Source: Brugia malayi
Lineage: Eukaryota > Nematoda > Chromadorea > Rhabditida > Onchocercidae
DNA length: 64,000 nt
Direction of reading: 5' to 3'
NCBI RefSeq assembly: GCF_000002995.4
Contig: NW_025062476.1
Coordinates: forward strand, 6,871,001 to 6,935,000
Shown: positions 12,323 through 23,987 of the stretch, one piece after another
How the letters are laid out: the number at the start of each line of letters is the position of its first letter
Numbering within the stretch: the first letter of the stretch is position 1
Notes under the pieces: generated by a model
What the model was told of the DNA's origin: nothing
The model's database searches: none
Seen by the model: the letters and a program-made list of their open reading frames with translations, nothing else
Translations under genes and position numbers: made by a program

Positions 12323-13140
12323 TTTGTTGTTGTTGACCACTTACTTATTAGGTCATCTTGTCACATCATTAATTTTACGATCGAAGTTATTTATTCCGTT
12401 GAAAGAAATGAACATAAGAAGATGTGTAAAATACATATTCAAATATAACTGATTATGCATTTTACACTTCTTACACAAAATTTAATGACTTTAATAACTA
12501 ACTTCAAGATCATCGAACCATCACTTAGTACAATAATATGTTTCTAGGTAAAACATATTTGTCAGCGTTTTTCTTTTCTCTGCTGTTTTCAAGTTTATGA
12601 AACGTATCACACGTTTGCAACGCGATATTTTCAGTGAAAGAGAAGCATCGACGCAAGAGAGTAAACAATTGATCTTTTCCATTAACTGAAGCTCAGAATA
12701 TGGACCTGCAATTCTTATTCTTTGCTCTTCTTAGTTGTCTCCTATGATTTTTAACCTTTCTTTCAATTTTTTCTGCAAAATTAATCATTGATCTTTCCCA
12801 GTCTGATATATACAAAATCTATTCAGATCACACCCACTATACCCATTTCAACTTTTTTCTGCATTTTCTCATTTTTCGAAATGCTTTTTCCCTTTTTGTT
12901 CAAAAAAGATATATACAGAATTGATTGGCCATAAAAGTAGAAAATTTATTTCAGGCAGAAGTAGCCGTAATCGATAGGACTGCGCCACACAATACTTACG
13001 TATTTCCTTTATGCCCTTACTTATAAATGCATATGTCCTTTGAAGCTAATTTAAATAAAATTGAATAAGTAACCCTGTGGTTGGGTTAATTAATTCAATT
13101 AGAGTTGAATAACGTAACTGGTGTGGTTGCTATTAACATA
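12323..13140. other. Spacer and presumed promoter of the intact CoA-transferase gene
   Basis: No coding sequence is recognised. The first about 100 bp (for example the motif AGGTCATCTTGT near 12351) is diverged but homologous to the sequence starting at 17438 downstream of the intact gene. The rest should hold the promoter and 5' UTR of the gene starting at 13141; no TATA box or clear SL acceptor could be singled out. Confidence 0.45.
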
Positions 13141-16100
13141 ATGTCACTTAATATGAACCTCTTGAATCGCTTCATTCCTGTCTCACGTGGAAGACCATTT
13201 TCAACTTCTTTTGCGAAACCTCGGTCGATAGGTGGCAGTTTGGAAGGACGTGAGGTCACTTATCCGATCGCAGGCAAAAAGCCAAAACTTGTGAAACATT
13301 GCAGGGAAGCTGTTTCCGTTGTTAAAAGTGGTAAATTAATATTCTTTTTGTTAAGAAATTTCCTGATTATCTTTTTTAGAGCATAATTTGTGACTGTAAC
13401 TATAAACATAGTATAACAAGATTCGGTCAATGCTGGCAAATACCGCTTAATTAAGATTAACAGATTTCGTGGTGGCGAATTCTCGACATGTAGAAAAGAT
13501 AATACAAAATGTTAATTGGGTGATATTTTGAGGCTTAAAATAATTTGCAATTCACTGTGTAATTTTTTTGTTCTTAGCAATAGCTCTTTAATGCGTCTTC
13601 TGCGCTTTAGTTATATTTGAAAAAAACCCGTACTACTCGGGGCCTCGCATTGCTTTAAAATTAGATTTATTATTCGAAATATGTCATCTTGTATTAGGCG
13701 ACAGTTGGCAGTTTTCGATGATATATGCAATTAAAAACGATTTTGAGAACTTTCTACTAACGATTAAGTCAACATTTCAATATACATGTTGTGTCAACAC
13801 AGTAACTGTGATATCGGTAAACAGTTAAATCAAATCAGAATTAGAAAAGAGGTGAAATCAATCTAAATGACAATATGAGATATCTTTTAGGATCTCATCT
13901 ATTTGTACACGGTATCGCAGCAACACCAACACCACTTCTGGAGGGTCTCTGTGAGCATGTCAAGGCAAATAATTTTAATAAAATAACTTTACATCATATG
14001 CATCTGGAAGGTCATACTCCATGGTTAGCTGTTGATGTTAGAGGTGAGTAATTTCTCTGCAGTTTTCTTACGACGATTGAAACATTCTTTTTTCGCATTA
14101 TCTCTTTTAAAGTTATTTATTCCATCATATAGCAGTGCCTTTCAAAATAACATATTTGTCATTACTAATTCCATATTTTGACTTTTTTCTCTGTTTTAGA
14201 TCGTATCCGCTCTAATTCTTTATTCACTGGACACAATTTGAGGGATGCTGTTAATGATGGTAAGTTTTATGTAAACATTTGATTCATCCCATCCAGTAAT
14301 TTAAATTACTTTATTAAACTATAATTCAGGGACAGCTGATTTCAACTCAATTTTTCTCCACGAAATTCCATTGTTGTTTCGGTCAGGAACGATTCATCTA
14401 AATGCCGCATTAATTACGGTTAGTTTAGTGGAAAGACACTATATATATTAAAGCCATGAATTTATTATTTAATCTTTCTCACTTGCTAACTTTTGCTTGG
14501 ATTGAATTCATTGGTGCGATAAGTCTTCTCAAGACAATTTAATTTGTGGTAAGACTTCATTATATTCAGCCTGATTTCTAATTGGCACTTTTTTCAGGTT
14601 TCACCACCTGATTCTAAAGGTTATTGCACACTAGGAACTGGTGCTGACTCCACTCGTGCTGCCGTAACATTAGCAGATTTCGTTATTGGTTTGTTTTATA
14701 AAGTTTTCAATTTTCATTTTTTTCGAAGAAATGGCAGTTCAGAGGAATGTTTACTTTCAGCAATTTGTAACAAGAACATGCCACGCACGTTCGGTGATAC
14801 GGTGATCCATGAAAGTCACATCGATTTTATGGTTGAAAATGACTTCGCACTTCATGAACGCAAATTTAGTGCAAAAACATCGGAAGTAGAAAAAAAAATT
14901 GGTCAATTAATTGCTAACGAACTAGTTTCCAATGGCGCCACACTTCAAATGGGTCTGTTGATTTTCCTGAATTTATCAGCAGGTTTTTTTCTACACATAT
15001 ATATCCATTTGGTGTACTTTTCTGAAAAAAGTCTTTTATGTAATTTCACAACTATATTAGCTGCAGAAATTTAATAAATATTTTGTATAACTGAAGTCTT
15101 TACAACATTGTTGTCGATGTTCCTAAAGCATTAGGTGCAATTGTCTCAATTTCATAATGTAACTGGATATGTGTACTATCCTTTTAGTATTGCCAAAATG
15201 ACTACTCTTTTTTTCTTCGTCTTTTTCGCAATCTTTTAGACACTACTTTATAAAATATAAACACATAAGTTGTTGTTTGACAACTTAATATTAGTTAAAT
15301 AGATGTGACATATTCAAAATGATTGTTTTAGGAATCGGCGCTGTACCAGATGCTGCTTTGGACGCATTAGGCAATCATAAAAATCTCGGAATCCATACAG
15401 AAATGTTCTCAGATGGCGTTTTGAAACTTGTAGAGTGTAATGCCATAACTAATGCTAAAAAAAGTCTTCATCCAGGAAAAGTTAGTCTGTATTTTATTCG
15501 ATTAGACTAGAAATCATTTTATTTTTTTAATGAGTATTACCGCCACTTATTGCAATTTTTTCAGTTTTAGTCCTTAGTTTTTGCAGTTATCATTCAATTC
15601 ATGCCACATATTCTTTGTAAATACAAGTATCAGTAAACATTGCAGATGGTAGTATCATTTGTTTATGGTTCCAAAAAATTGTATTCTTTCCTGAATGATA
15701 ATCCTTTCGTATTTTTTGGTGATGTGGCTTGGGTAAATGATCCATCGATCGTGAAAACTATGCCAAAAATGACTGCAATAAACTCAGCAGTAGAGATTGA
15801 TCTTACGGGCCAAGGTTATCATTCTTCTAATTATTTCATTTGATTATGGTATTCTTCACTAATTTGAAAAAAAAAAAACTAGTTTAAATGTACTAATGTA
15901 GTAAATGTAAATTTGTGTGTAGTAAAAATGTACTAGGAGGTATTTTTTCTTGTATTGTGATAGAAGATTGAATATGGACCTCATCTAAATATGTAACCGC
16001 AAGAAATTAATTAATTATCTAAATTGTAGCTTTTATTTGTTTATTAGAAATTCTTTTAAGGAAGCCATCTAATCTGATTGATTTACAGTTGCTTCTGATT

Positions 16101-16583
16101 CTGTCGGTTCTCGATTCCTTTCCGGTTTTGGTGGACAAGTAGACTTCATTCGTGGTGCAGCTCTTAGTGTAGATGGACTTGGAAAGCCCATTATTGCTCT
16201 TCCTTCTTCAACAAAAAAAGGAGAATCGAAAATTGTCCCTTATCTCAATAAGGTGCAAAGAATTACTTACTTCTTATATATCATATGTTTTTTATTTAAT
16301 CATAAATTAAATATTTACACCATTTAATCATTATATATAATTAAAATGACTCAATAAATTTTTCTTTCTTCTATTGTCATGTAGTAATTTTCAGGGAGCA
16401 GGAGTTGTGACATCACGAGCTCACGTACATTACGTGGTCACTGAATACGGTATAGCTCAATTATGGGGTAAAAATATGCGACAACGGGCATATGAACTGA
16501 TAAGGATTTCACATCCAAGTCAACGGGAGAAACTGGAAAAAGCAGCGTTCGAAAGAATGAAAGTAATGCCATCATTGGATTAA
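13141..16583 (+). CDS. Mitochondrial acetyl-CoA hydrolase / 4-hydroxybutyrate CoA-transferase family enzyme, ten exons
   Basis: Transfers CoA between acyl groups or hydrolyses acetyl-CoA, and belongs to the ACH1/cat1 family; C. elegans acer-1 (C44B7.10) is the likely relative. Exons: 13141-13330, 13891-14043, 14200-14259, 14330-14418, 14598-14688, 14761-14952, 15332-15480, 15646-15814, 16089-16252 and 16395-16583. All junctions are GT-AG and in phase, giving 481 residues. The N-terminus is basic and Ser-rich (RFIPVSRGRPFSTSFAKP), like a mitochondrial presequence. Family motifs include HGIAATPTPLLEGL, NKNMPRTFGD and HTEMFSDGVLKL, where Glu282 is the expected catalytic residue that forms the glutamyl-CoA intermediate. 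Others are NSAVEIDLTG, SGFGGQVDFIRGA and TSRAHVHYVVTEYGIAQLWGK. The start is the ATG at 13141, with another in-frame ATG 12 nt later. A pseudogene copy lies 2 kb upstream. Confidence 0.96.
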
Positions 16584-17438
16584 TCTGTTCTTAAAAATCG
16601 GTTATCTATCACTATCAGAAATTACAACAGATTTTTTAGTCACCTTCAGATGACTTTGACAGCCATTTTTATGGATTCAATAGTAACTTGACGTTTGACA
16701 ACCATTCCGTATGCACTTCAACTTTCTCTGTATTATATGAAAAAGATATATTGGAACATAGGGAGTTGTAGTATTATAATAATTTTACCAACTTATCTTA
16801 TTTTAATCTCTATTCCGGTGATACTATAACACTTGAAATATACGAAATAAACAACAATTTGAAGTGCCTCACTTTTCTCGTAGCTACAGCCACTTTACTT
16901 TTAGAGTTCAATTATAATTGAAAAGGTTGGCACATTCTTTTGATTTGCTTGATATGATCTTTATTTCGCCATATGCTTTAATTGAGACAGAAAAAGGATG
17001 AAATTGGAATTAAATAGAAATAATTATGTCCTAGGATTGCTGAGAATTCGACAAGCTACAAAGGAAGGGACCAAATTAGTACAGATTTTTGAAATAAATT
17101 AGGAGTTTTCCGGTTATTAACTGACCTTTCTTACAAATGTATAAATTATAAATTCCCCTTAAAAGTACTTTAGATATGACAAGATTGAATTTTAAGTAGT
17201 AATAATTTTATAAATGATGAATATTAGAAGGAAAAGTGAAACAGAATCCGAAACATTTAAATTAAAAATGAAATATTGAGCGCTGAAGTGAGCGAAGCTA
17301 AGCCTTTTTTTTAATATCAACAAATAAAGCATTGTGCTTTACTTATTGATAAACAAAGCATTGTGATTCACGCGACATTAGCGCCACACTTGCCAAATTC
17401 TTCCATTTGCTTAAAATAATTTTTTTATCAAAGGCACA
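16392..17438 (+). repeat. 1,047-bp near-identical block, copy B
   Basis: Partner of 10937-11983. It begins at the acceptor CAG of the last exon of the intact gene and ends about 855 bp past the stop codon. The coding exon is identical in both copies; the three differences are all in the 3' flank (16923, 17098, 17428). Confidence 0.95.
16846..16851 (+). terminator. Candidate poly(A) signal AATAAA
   Basis: AATAAA 263 bp past the stop codon of the intact CoA-transferase gene. The same hexamer occurs at 11391-11396 after the pseudogene. Assignment rests on position only. Confidence 0.4.
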
Positions 17439-18111
17439 TTTGTTGATCATTTACTTAAATACTAGGTCATCTTGTGACATCATTAACTTTTCGACAGATA
17501 TGCGAAGAGATGAATGCAAAAAAATTGTTATTCACATGTAGAATACATGTACCCCTCAAGTTATGATGCATTGTGTCACATGTCACCCATGTATTTGCAT
17601 TGAGAGAGGAATGGTTCTTTAACCATAGCTATTCGTTTTTGATGTATCATTAATTATTGCAATTACTGCCAAGTTTACATTAATTTAAGCATTAGTATTT
17701 TAAAACATTGATTTATTCATTTACTTAAAATGATTAAATAGTAGAAAATATTGAAAAATTATGATTGGTTTAGCTGTTTCATAATGGATATTATGAACAA
17801 TATCGATGGTTATTCGTCTTGAGAGAATAATCAAATTTTGGTACTATGTAGCATTTCCGATGTTACTTGGACCTTTATATACTATGATTAATTCGGTACG
17901 AATAGAAAGTTACTATTCATCTGCTCTTTTGAATCTGATTTTCTCTTTTAACGAATGGGAGAATTTAGAAATTCTGTTTTTTCTCCCTCTGCTCAACTTT
18001 ATTTTAAGTCTATCCTTCGTTTTATTTTAAATTTGACATTGAAAAGTCTACTTACTTCGTTTTATTTTAAACTGACATTAAAAAGTATTGAAAAGTAGAA
18101 TCATGAGCTAG
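17439..18111. other. Convergent 3' intergenic region with a short duplication
   Basis: Lies between the 3' ends of the CoA-transferase (+) and Ig-domain (-) genes. A roughly 40-bp imperfect direct duplication begins CTTCGTTTTATTTTAA at about 18016 and again at about 18056. Each copy carries TTTATT, an AATAAA on the minus strand, so it may provide two poly(A) signals to the Ig gene. The ORF at 17806-18030 is not supported. Confidence 0.5.
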
Positions 18112-18981
18112 TTATTGAGTTTTGAAAACTTCATTAGCGGTGCATGATAGCACATAATTTTGTTCCACTGAATGGGTACCATTCTTGTTCGTCGCTACTA
18201 CTTTATATACTCCTTGGTCTTGCAATGTTGGATTCTAAAATAAATTTTAAATTTGTTTAAAAAGCAAAATAGAAATATATGGCACGGTTTTGGTTCTTTT
18301 TTTTTAAAATAAATATAACTTCACGCTTCTGTAAGATTTGTCCTTTAAAGAATGTAAATTGAATTTATCCATCTATTATTGATACCCATCTATTACCATT
18401 GTTTCGAGATGCGAAGTATGTTCATCTCAGGTTATTGATAAGTGAAATCTATTTGAAATGATAAATTAAAGCTACTTTAGTTGGTTCGCAAATTTTCAAT
18501 GATTTTACGCAACATTTTTTATAAATATAACCTTCATGGTCATCGTGCATGTCCATTTGCCAACCATTTTCTTTATTTTCATCGTATATCGATCACCACT
18601 TAATTCCTTATCCTGTAATTAATGGATGAAGTTAGAGCGAATTTTAAGTGTCAGCATAATTATATCGCAATAAATATTTCTCAAAAAAAAAAGAAACAAA
18701 AAGTCGAAATTAGAAAACTGAAATTGAATTAAAAATTGGGGTTAAATCACAACATTCAACTTTACAAGCAAAAACAGCTACTCTTTTTTAACTTTTCATA
18801 ATCACTGGAATTAGAGAAGTTAACAACCCAAATTATTATGAAAATTTCTAATAAATGTTACCTTGAAAAACCATTGTATGGTTGGTTCGGGATTCGCATT
18901 ACACATGCATTCGAACAGTACACTACCATCAGGCTTATTAATTATTGAAGGTGCTTTATCGAAGAATGGTGCAAGGCTCAT
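18112..18981 (-). CDS. Small single immunoglobulin (I-set) domain protein, three exons
   Basis: Exons 18981-18862, 18612-18532 and 18234-18112, all GT-AG and phase 0, give 107 residues. After a short leader with no obvious signal peptide (MSLAPFFDKAPSI) comes one Ig I-set fold: DGSVLFECMCNANPEPTIQWF (B-strand Cys25, C-strand Trp37), then KDKELSGDRY, KWTCTMTMKN and the F strand DQGVYKVVATNKNGTHS. The usual second F-strand Cys is replaced by Val79, as in many intracellular muscle Ig domains. Similar domains occur in nematode muscle proteins such as DIM-1, twitchin and titin-like proteins, so a cytoplasmic sarcomere-associated role is plausible inference. Only one domain is encoded and the gene looks complete, with its own start and stop. 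Confidence 0.85.
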
Positions 18982-21667
18982 TGTTGCTCACTGGTATAAA
19001 TCAGTTATATTGGTAATATATCATTTTCACAAACGCTAGATTTGGTCTACATGAAGCCAATTACGAGAAAGCGATTTAGAATTTGATCAGACTATTGGAT
19101 CATTTATTTTTGAGTAAAATTTTAATTAAAACTGAGAAAATGAAGCGGAAGAGATTGAGATTTAACTGAAGTAAGCGGGGGAGTTAAGATATTATTAATG
19201 TGAGTTGTTGAGAAACAAAAACATTTTTTCTTCTGTGCACATATCGTAATATATGTTCCTTTAGAAAAAAGAAAAAATTTGAAATTAGAAAATTAAAATT
19301 GGAATTAAATCACAATATTTGCAAGCAAAAAGAGGTATTCTTTTTTTTGTTTAGTTTTTCATGTTAAAATATGTAGCAAATAAAAAATAACTGATTTACA
19401 AAAAGGGAATCATGAAAATGATTTATTGAACAGAGAAAAGAAGAATGTACCTCGGAATGCTCAAATTTAACAGCATCAGTAGTTAGCTAAATGATCTTAA
19501 TTGATCAAATAATTATACGTGGAAATGTAACTTACTTTATTATCAAGCTAATATGATTCTCAGTTTATGCTCTTATTGAATTTGGTTATCTAAGGCTAAA
19601 GTCGCTTAAAATTTTCAAATAACATACTACTTTCATACTTTAATAATAACTGTTACCATTTGTAATGAACAGATGATAATAAGGTATAGATGATTATTGA
19701 TTACACTGATGATAAAAATTAACGATTGCAATCAAAATTAAAGGAAATAATTCACTCACTGTTATATTAATTAATTAATGGAACATTGAAAAATTCAAGT
19801 TCTAAACTGAGAATGGCACTGAAACCGCTAGAAACAGGTTTTTGTTGTATTTGACATCATCTTACAACTGTGATATATAAGAACAGCTGCTATTCTCTGA
19901 GACACCTAGCCAGCAGAAGGTTGGTTGGTTCCTTTCACTAAACAACTGCAGTTAGCAACAACACAATACACTTTTTCAAGTCAACAAACTGCTTCAGTGT
20001 AAAAGTTCAACAATCTTTTAACTCATCATGTTAAAGTTCTGTTTTACTTAGTTAGTTTAATGTAATTTGATGTAATCTAGCCTTATTCAAAATGGGTATC
20101 AAGTAGTGAATTATTTTGATAATAAAATTTAACATTTCTTATACCATAAGTTTTTCTCTTAATTATTTTAGGGTTGATCTTCCAAAATATAGCATGTATT
20201 CATTTCGGTGATATTATTGATTGATTTTTTTCTTTTTATATCAGGAGCTTATAGATCTGAATTTTTTGATGAAAAACAGACGCAATTTGATGAGTAAAAA
20301 GTTTTCGTCTCAGTTTGATCATATGGATCTTATGGATCAAATATTCGATATTAACAATCTTACAAAATCAGGTAATAGTAGAAATAAATTTTGTCTGGTA
20401 TCAGAATAAAATTGTTTAGAATAATATATAATATTTTGCTTTTTTTAGAGGCAATAAGATAGCCAATTTTGAATGCTAAATTGTTTTTCGGTTTGATAAA
20501 TTTTTTATTTCAAGTCTACATCAAATAATATTGATTGGATATGTGAAAATCGCCCATTATGAATGAAGGAAGAGCGCTTTTATCGATCTTATCAATATAT
20601 AAATTTAAGTGTCTTGCAGGCAGTGATATCAAAAGCTGAAATAAAAGAAGTTGAAGGTGAAATAATCAGCTCAATTGCACCAGGTTCAATATTTAATCTT
20701 GTCACCTTTTTTTCTCTCTACTTATTGCTTCTCAAAATTTCAAAAACGCTTTGAGTGCTGAGACATTACTGACCACTCAAAAGTTTGAATCTGAAAAAAA
20801 GAAGTAAAACACCATATGGGATGCATAAAATACAAGTTTTAACATCGTCAATACCAGTTACAATTAATGATGGATTACGATTAGTCGAAAAATGTCGTTG
20901 ATTGTAATGATAGTGTCATACTGGCATATCGTGCGGAAAGTGATCTTTTATTCATTTCCGTATGTGACAATTTTCACCATATTTTGATGCTTCCTGATCG
21001 AAATGATTGTATGTTGTGAGCGTCAAAAGCTCAGTAATGGATGCTACCTTCGAATTTCGCTGTAATAATTCTTTATTTTTCATATTTCAAAATTCTCATT
21101 TTCAAAAGTGAAGCAATATGGTTAACAAAAGTGTTGACATATAAAGCATATTATTAAATATAAAAGATATTAAGTGTACAAACTTTTATGATTGAAAAAA
21201 ATGATGGGTTGTAAAAATCTCAATTATTATTTGTGGCATAATTCAAGAAAATTTGATAGAAATAAATAGACAATATAGTTGGGAATGAAAGTTTCATCGC
21301 CAATGGGAAAAGCTACTAATGATGAGTGATATATTGTTTCGACTTTTGTGTATTAATGCAGCTAGTTTTTTAATGAAATCAATACAACAATTGATGCCGC
21401 AATTTTAGGAAATATAAAAGACATTACTTTTCATTGCTATTACTTTCACAAAGACAGTATTTCACATTAGAAAAGTAAGTAGAGAAGTTTAAGAATGTAG
21501 AGATTATATTCCCGAAACTACTATTCCTTTCGATTTTTTTCACTTTCGCCGCAGAAATTTTTTTTTTTTGGATAATCACTTTTATTAAACCTTGGATTTC
21601 CACTCCAAGTTGCCATGCTACCGTAACACAGTATGATGATTTCAAAAAATATTTTTGAAATGAAGAG
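18982..21667. other. Intergenic, with promoter-like and exon-like pieces
   Basis: Contains the presumed promoter of the Ig gene (minus strand, just right of 18981). It also holds a plus-strand promoter-like stretch near 19870-19930, with a GATATATAAG TATA-like box followed by the E-box CAGCTG. Exon-like fragments follow at 20245-20371 and about 20620-20680, and a mostly open stretch lies near 20890-21020, but no continuous coding model could be built. Confidence 0.4.
20245..20371 (+). other. Exon-like fragment, possible decayed or unresolved gene
   Basis: An open segment between a TATCAG acceptor and a G/GTAATA donor reads ELIDLNFLMKNRRN and then SSQFDHMDLMDQIFDINN. A second open piece after TTGCAG at about 20620 reads KAEIKEVEGEIISSIAP. 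The exit phase of the first does not match the open phase of the second. Sequence further on (near 20890-21020) is open only in pieces. It may be an eroded gene or a gene whose exons I cannot link. Confidence 0.25.
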
Positions 21668-23987
21668 ATGTCAAAAAGTGGTGATGTGTCGCAAGTGGAA
21701 CTTCTGTTAATAAATCGAACACTACTTGCTATCGTTGGAGCTTTACTACCCGGTATTGGATGTTGTATGTGCATTGTGTATATTTATGTTTTCGAATTTC
21801 ATCGAGTCGAGAAGTCCGTCGTTCCCGTTTGTGACAATACTCGCAAGTACTACTAATTTCTTGTTTAATTTTCCAATCATTATTTTAATGTCAGACAACT
21901 CATTAATTTTACATCATTACTGATTCAACGAATATCTTTAAACATTTCTCATTTCTTGAAAATTTTTTCTTTTTCTTTTCAACAATTTTACTATTGCAGT
22001 GTATTGCCACCAATAAGTTATATCATTGGTATATGGGAACCTACACGAACGGCATGGCTTTGTATGATGTTTATTAATTTTCCTGCTAGAATAATGTATC
22101 CTTTCGTGAGTTAAAATTTTACTATTTTTTTTACTAAATTCCTTAAATGGATACATCGTTCTATCAACTACTGCAATTTATTTTCCTTTTCAGTACCAGC
22201 TAAAGAGTTAAAAGAAAGATCAAGAAAAACTGTAAAAAATTTTTAACATCGGAATTGGAAGTTTAATGCAAATAGCACAGTTATAGTTCTACAATTGCCT
22301 TTATAAAAGGAGCAACTCAAGTTATGCAAATTCTTGGTGGTATAAAATGTTGAATCAATTGCTCATGCATACATTGCTTTTGGAGGCACTTGCGCTTGTA
22401 ATAATAACAATATTCGATGTTGTTTCGAGCTTTTGTAAGTTTTAAAGTTGTTTTTTCTTTGACAGAGAATATTTGACATAAAATAATAAAAGTGAAATCC
22501 ATAAGGAAACAAAAGATGGCTTTCACAAGTTTAGTGTCATAGGTTAATGACTATAATAGAACTAGTATCATAAGTGAATGGCTGTGATAATTGTACTATC
22601 ATAGGTAAATGGCAGTAAACTATTAGACTTTTTTGAAGAAACATTTTAGACAGCAATTAAACTTTTCAGATCTATATACATTGTTCAAAAACTTTGAAAT
22701 TTAGGTAAACTAATGCTTTAAGCATCGCTTCCGCAAAAAGATTCATTTAATTATTTATTTCAGTCGATTTGCTAGTAAAACTGAAGATGAAATAAAATAA
22801 ACTAAATTTCTATAAATTGTTACAGTCTGAGAAACAGTTAATGACAACAGATAGAATAAGGTAAAAATTACTGAAATGCAAATGAAGCAATTCTTCAATG
22901 ATAATTTAATATTTTTTTTTTTTAAAAAATCCATCCAACAGATATCCATGCAACGGCATTTGGAATATGGCTCATAACACTTTGTTTTAATATGCTTATT
23001 TTAATTCTGCTTTGCTACTTTTCCGGTGAGAGGGAAAGTTCAAAAGCTGTAAGTTATTACCACTAATTTTATTGAATAAATAGATCGTCAAATAAAGTTA
23101 TTAATGAGAAAGAAAGAAGTAATAGGGTGAATGCATCACAGGAAATCTTCATATATTGTAAGAGAAGGAATTGTGCTGCTAACAAGTTTGTCTAAAACTG
23201 AAACTAAGCAACCGAAGTGAAAATGCATGCAAGTTTTGAGTGAAAATTAACTTCTCAGTACCTATTTGATCGAATTGCAGTCAAGTTGGTTATTTCACTT
23301 AAAACTGATGCTATTCGCTACAACAGTTGTATTATCATTGTCAATGTCTTGTACTTACCTCTATGCAGTTGCTAAATGTCACCAATTCAGTTTGTTTTAT
23401 TTTATTTTATTGATAATTTAGAAATTAACGAAATATTTATTTCTTTCAATTTAACTAATTACTTTAGTTTTCAAGCACAAATTTTATCGCTGTTTTGAAA
23501 ACCCTTACAAATGATTGCAATTAGAAAAAAGTATTTCCAGACCTCTCAATTAAATATGAATTTTATTTAAACATTCAATTTGATATCTAGTTGCTACTAA
23601 TTTTTTAACTGTTCAAATGGATATAATATAATTGGCTTCGTTAATAATTTAATATAGTCCAGCTCATCCATTTTTGCTTTTGTTTGACAATTAATATTCG
23701 TCAAATTTAGGATCTTTCAAGTGAAATTTCAGCAAATATTTCATCTTTTTTGTTCAGCATATTAGAGAATGTGTTTTTCATATCAGAAAATGAAATATGC
23801 CATAGTTACTGCTAAAGGTCAGACCGACCACATTAGCAACTAATGGTAATGAATTTTGTTTTACTTTGTTGCAGTATACGCATTGTTCTCAATAAGTGAA
23901 TATATATTGGTGCCAATTAATTCGCTGTTCTATTTTTTTATTTATTGGGATTGCTCCAATATATCCATCAGATTAATGGGTAACTAA
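21668..23987 (+). CDS. PGAP2/FRAG1-family multi-pass membrane protein, six exons
   Basis: PGAP2-type proteins act in lipid remodelling of GPI anchors in the Golgi. Exons: 21668-21846, 22000-22105, 22287-22434, 22942-23048, 23281-23389 and 23875-23987. All are GT-AG with matching phases, giving 253 residues, the usual family length. Recognisable elements are CDNTRNVLPPISYIIGIWEP, followed by NFPARIMYPF; then LEALALVIITIFDVVSSF; YIHATAFGIWLITLCFNM; WLFHLKLMLFATTVVLSL; and YALFSISEYILVPINSLFYF followed by YWDCSN. These align with the human PGAP2 segments around its LPSISAAIG, AFIVFIASS and YTIFAILEYTVVLTNMAFH regions. Five or six hydrophobic helices are visible. Nematodes have several paralogues of this family, so the exact orthologue is not assigned. 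The start is the only Met near the exon 1 acceptor-free 5' end. Confidence 0.88.

Noticed and set aside
22196..22290. Apparent in-frame stops after the CAG at 22198 in the PGAP2-like gene
   Set aside because: These lie in the intron. Using the later acceptor TTATAG before 22287 restores the phase and the family alignment, so the gene is not a pseudogene.
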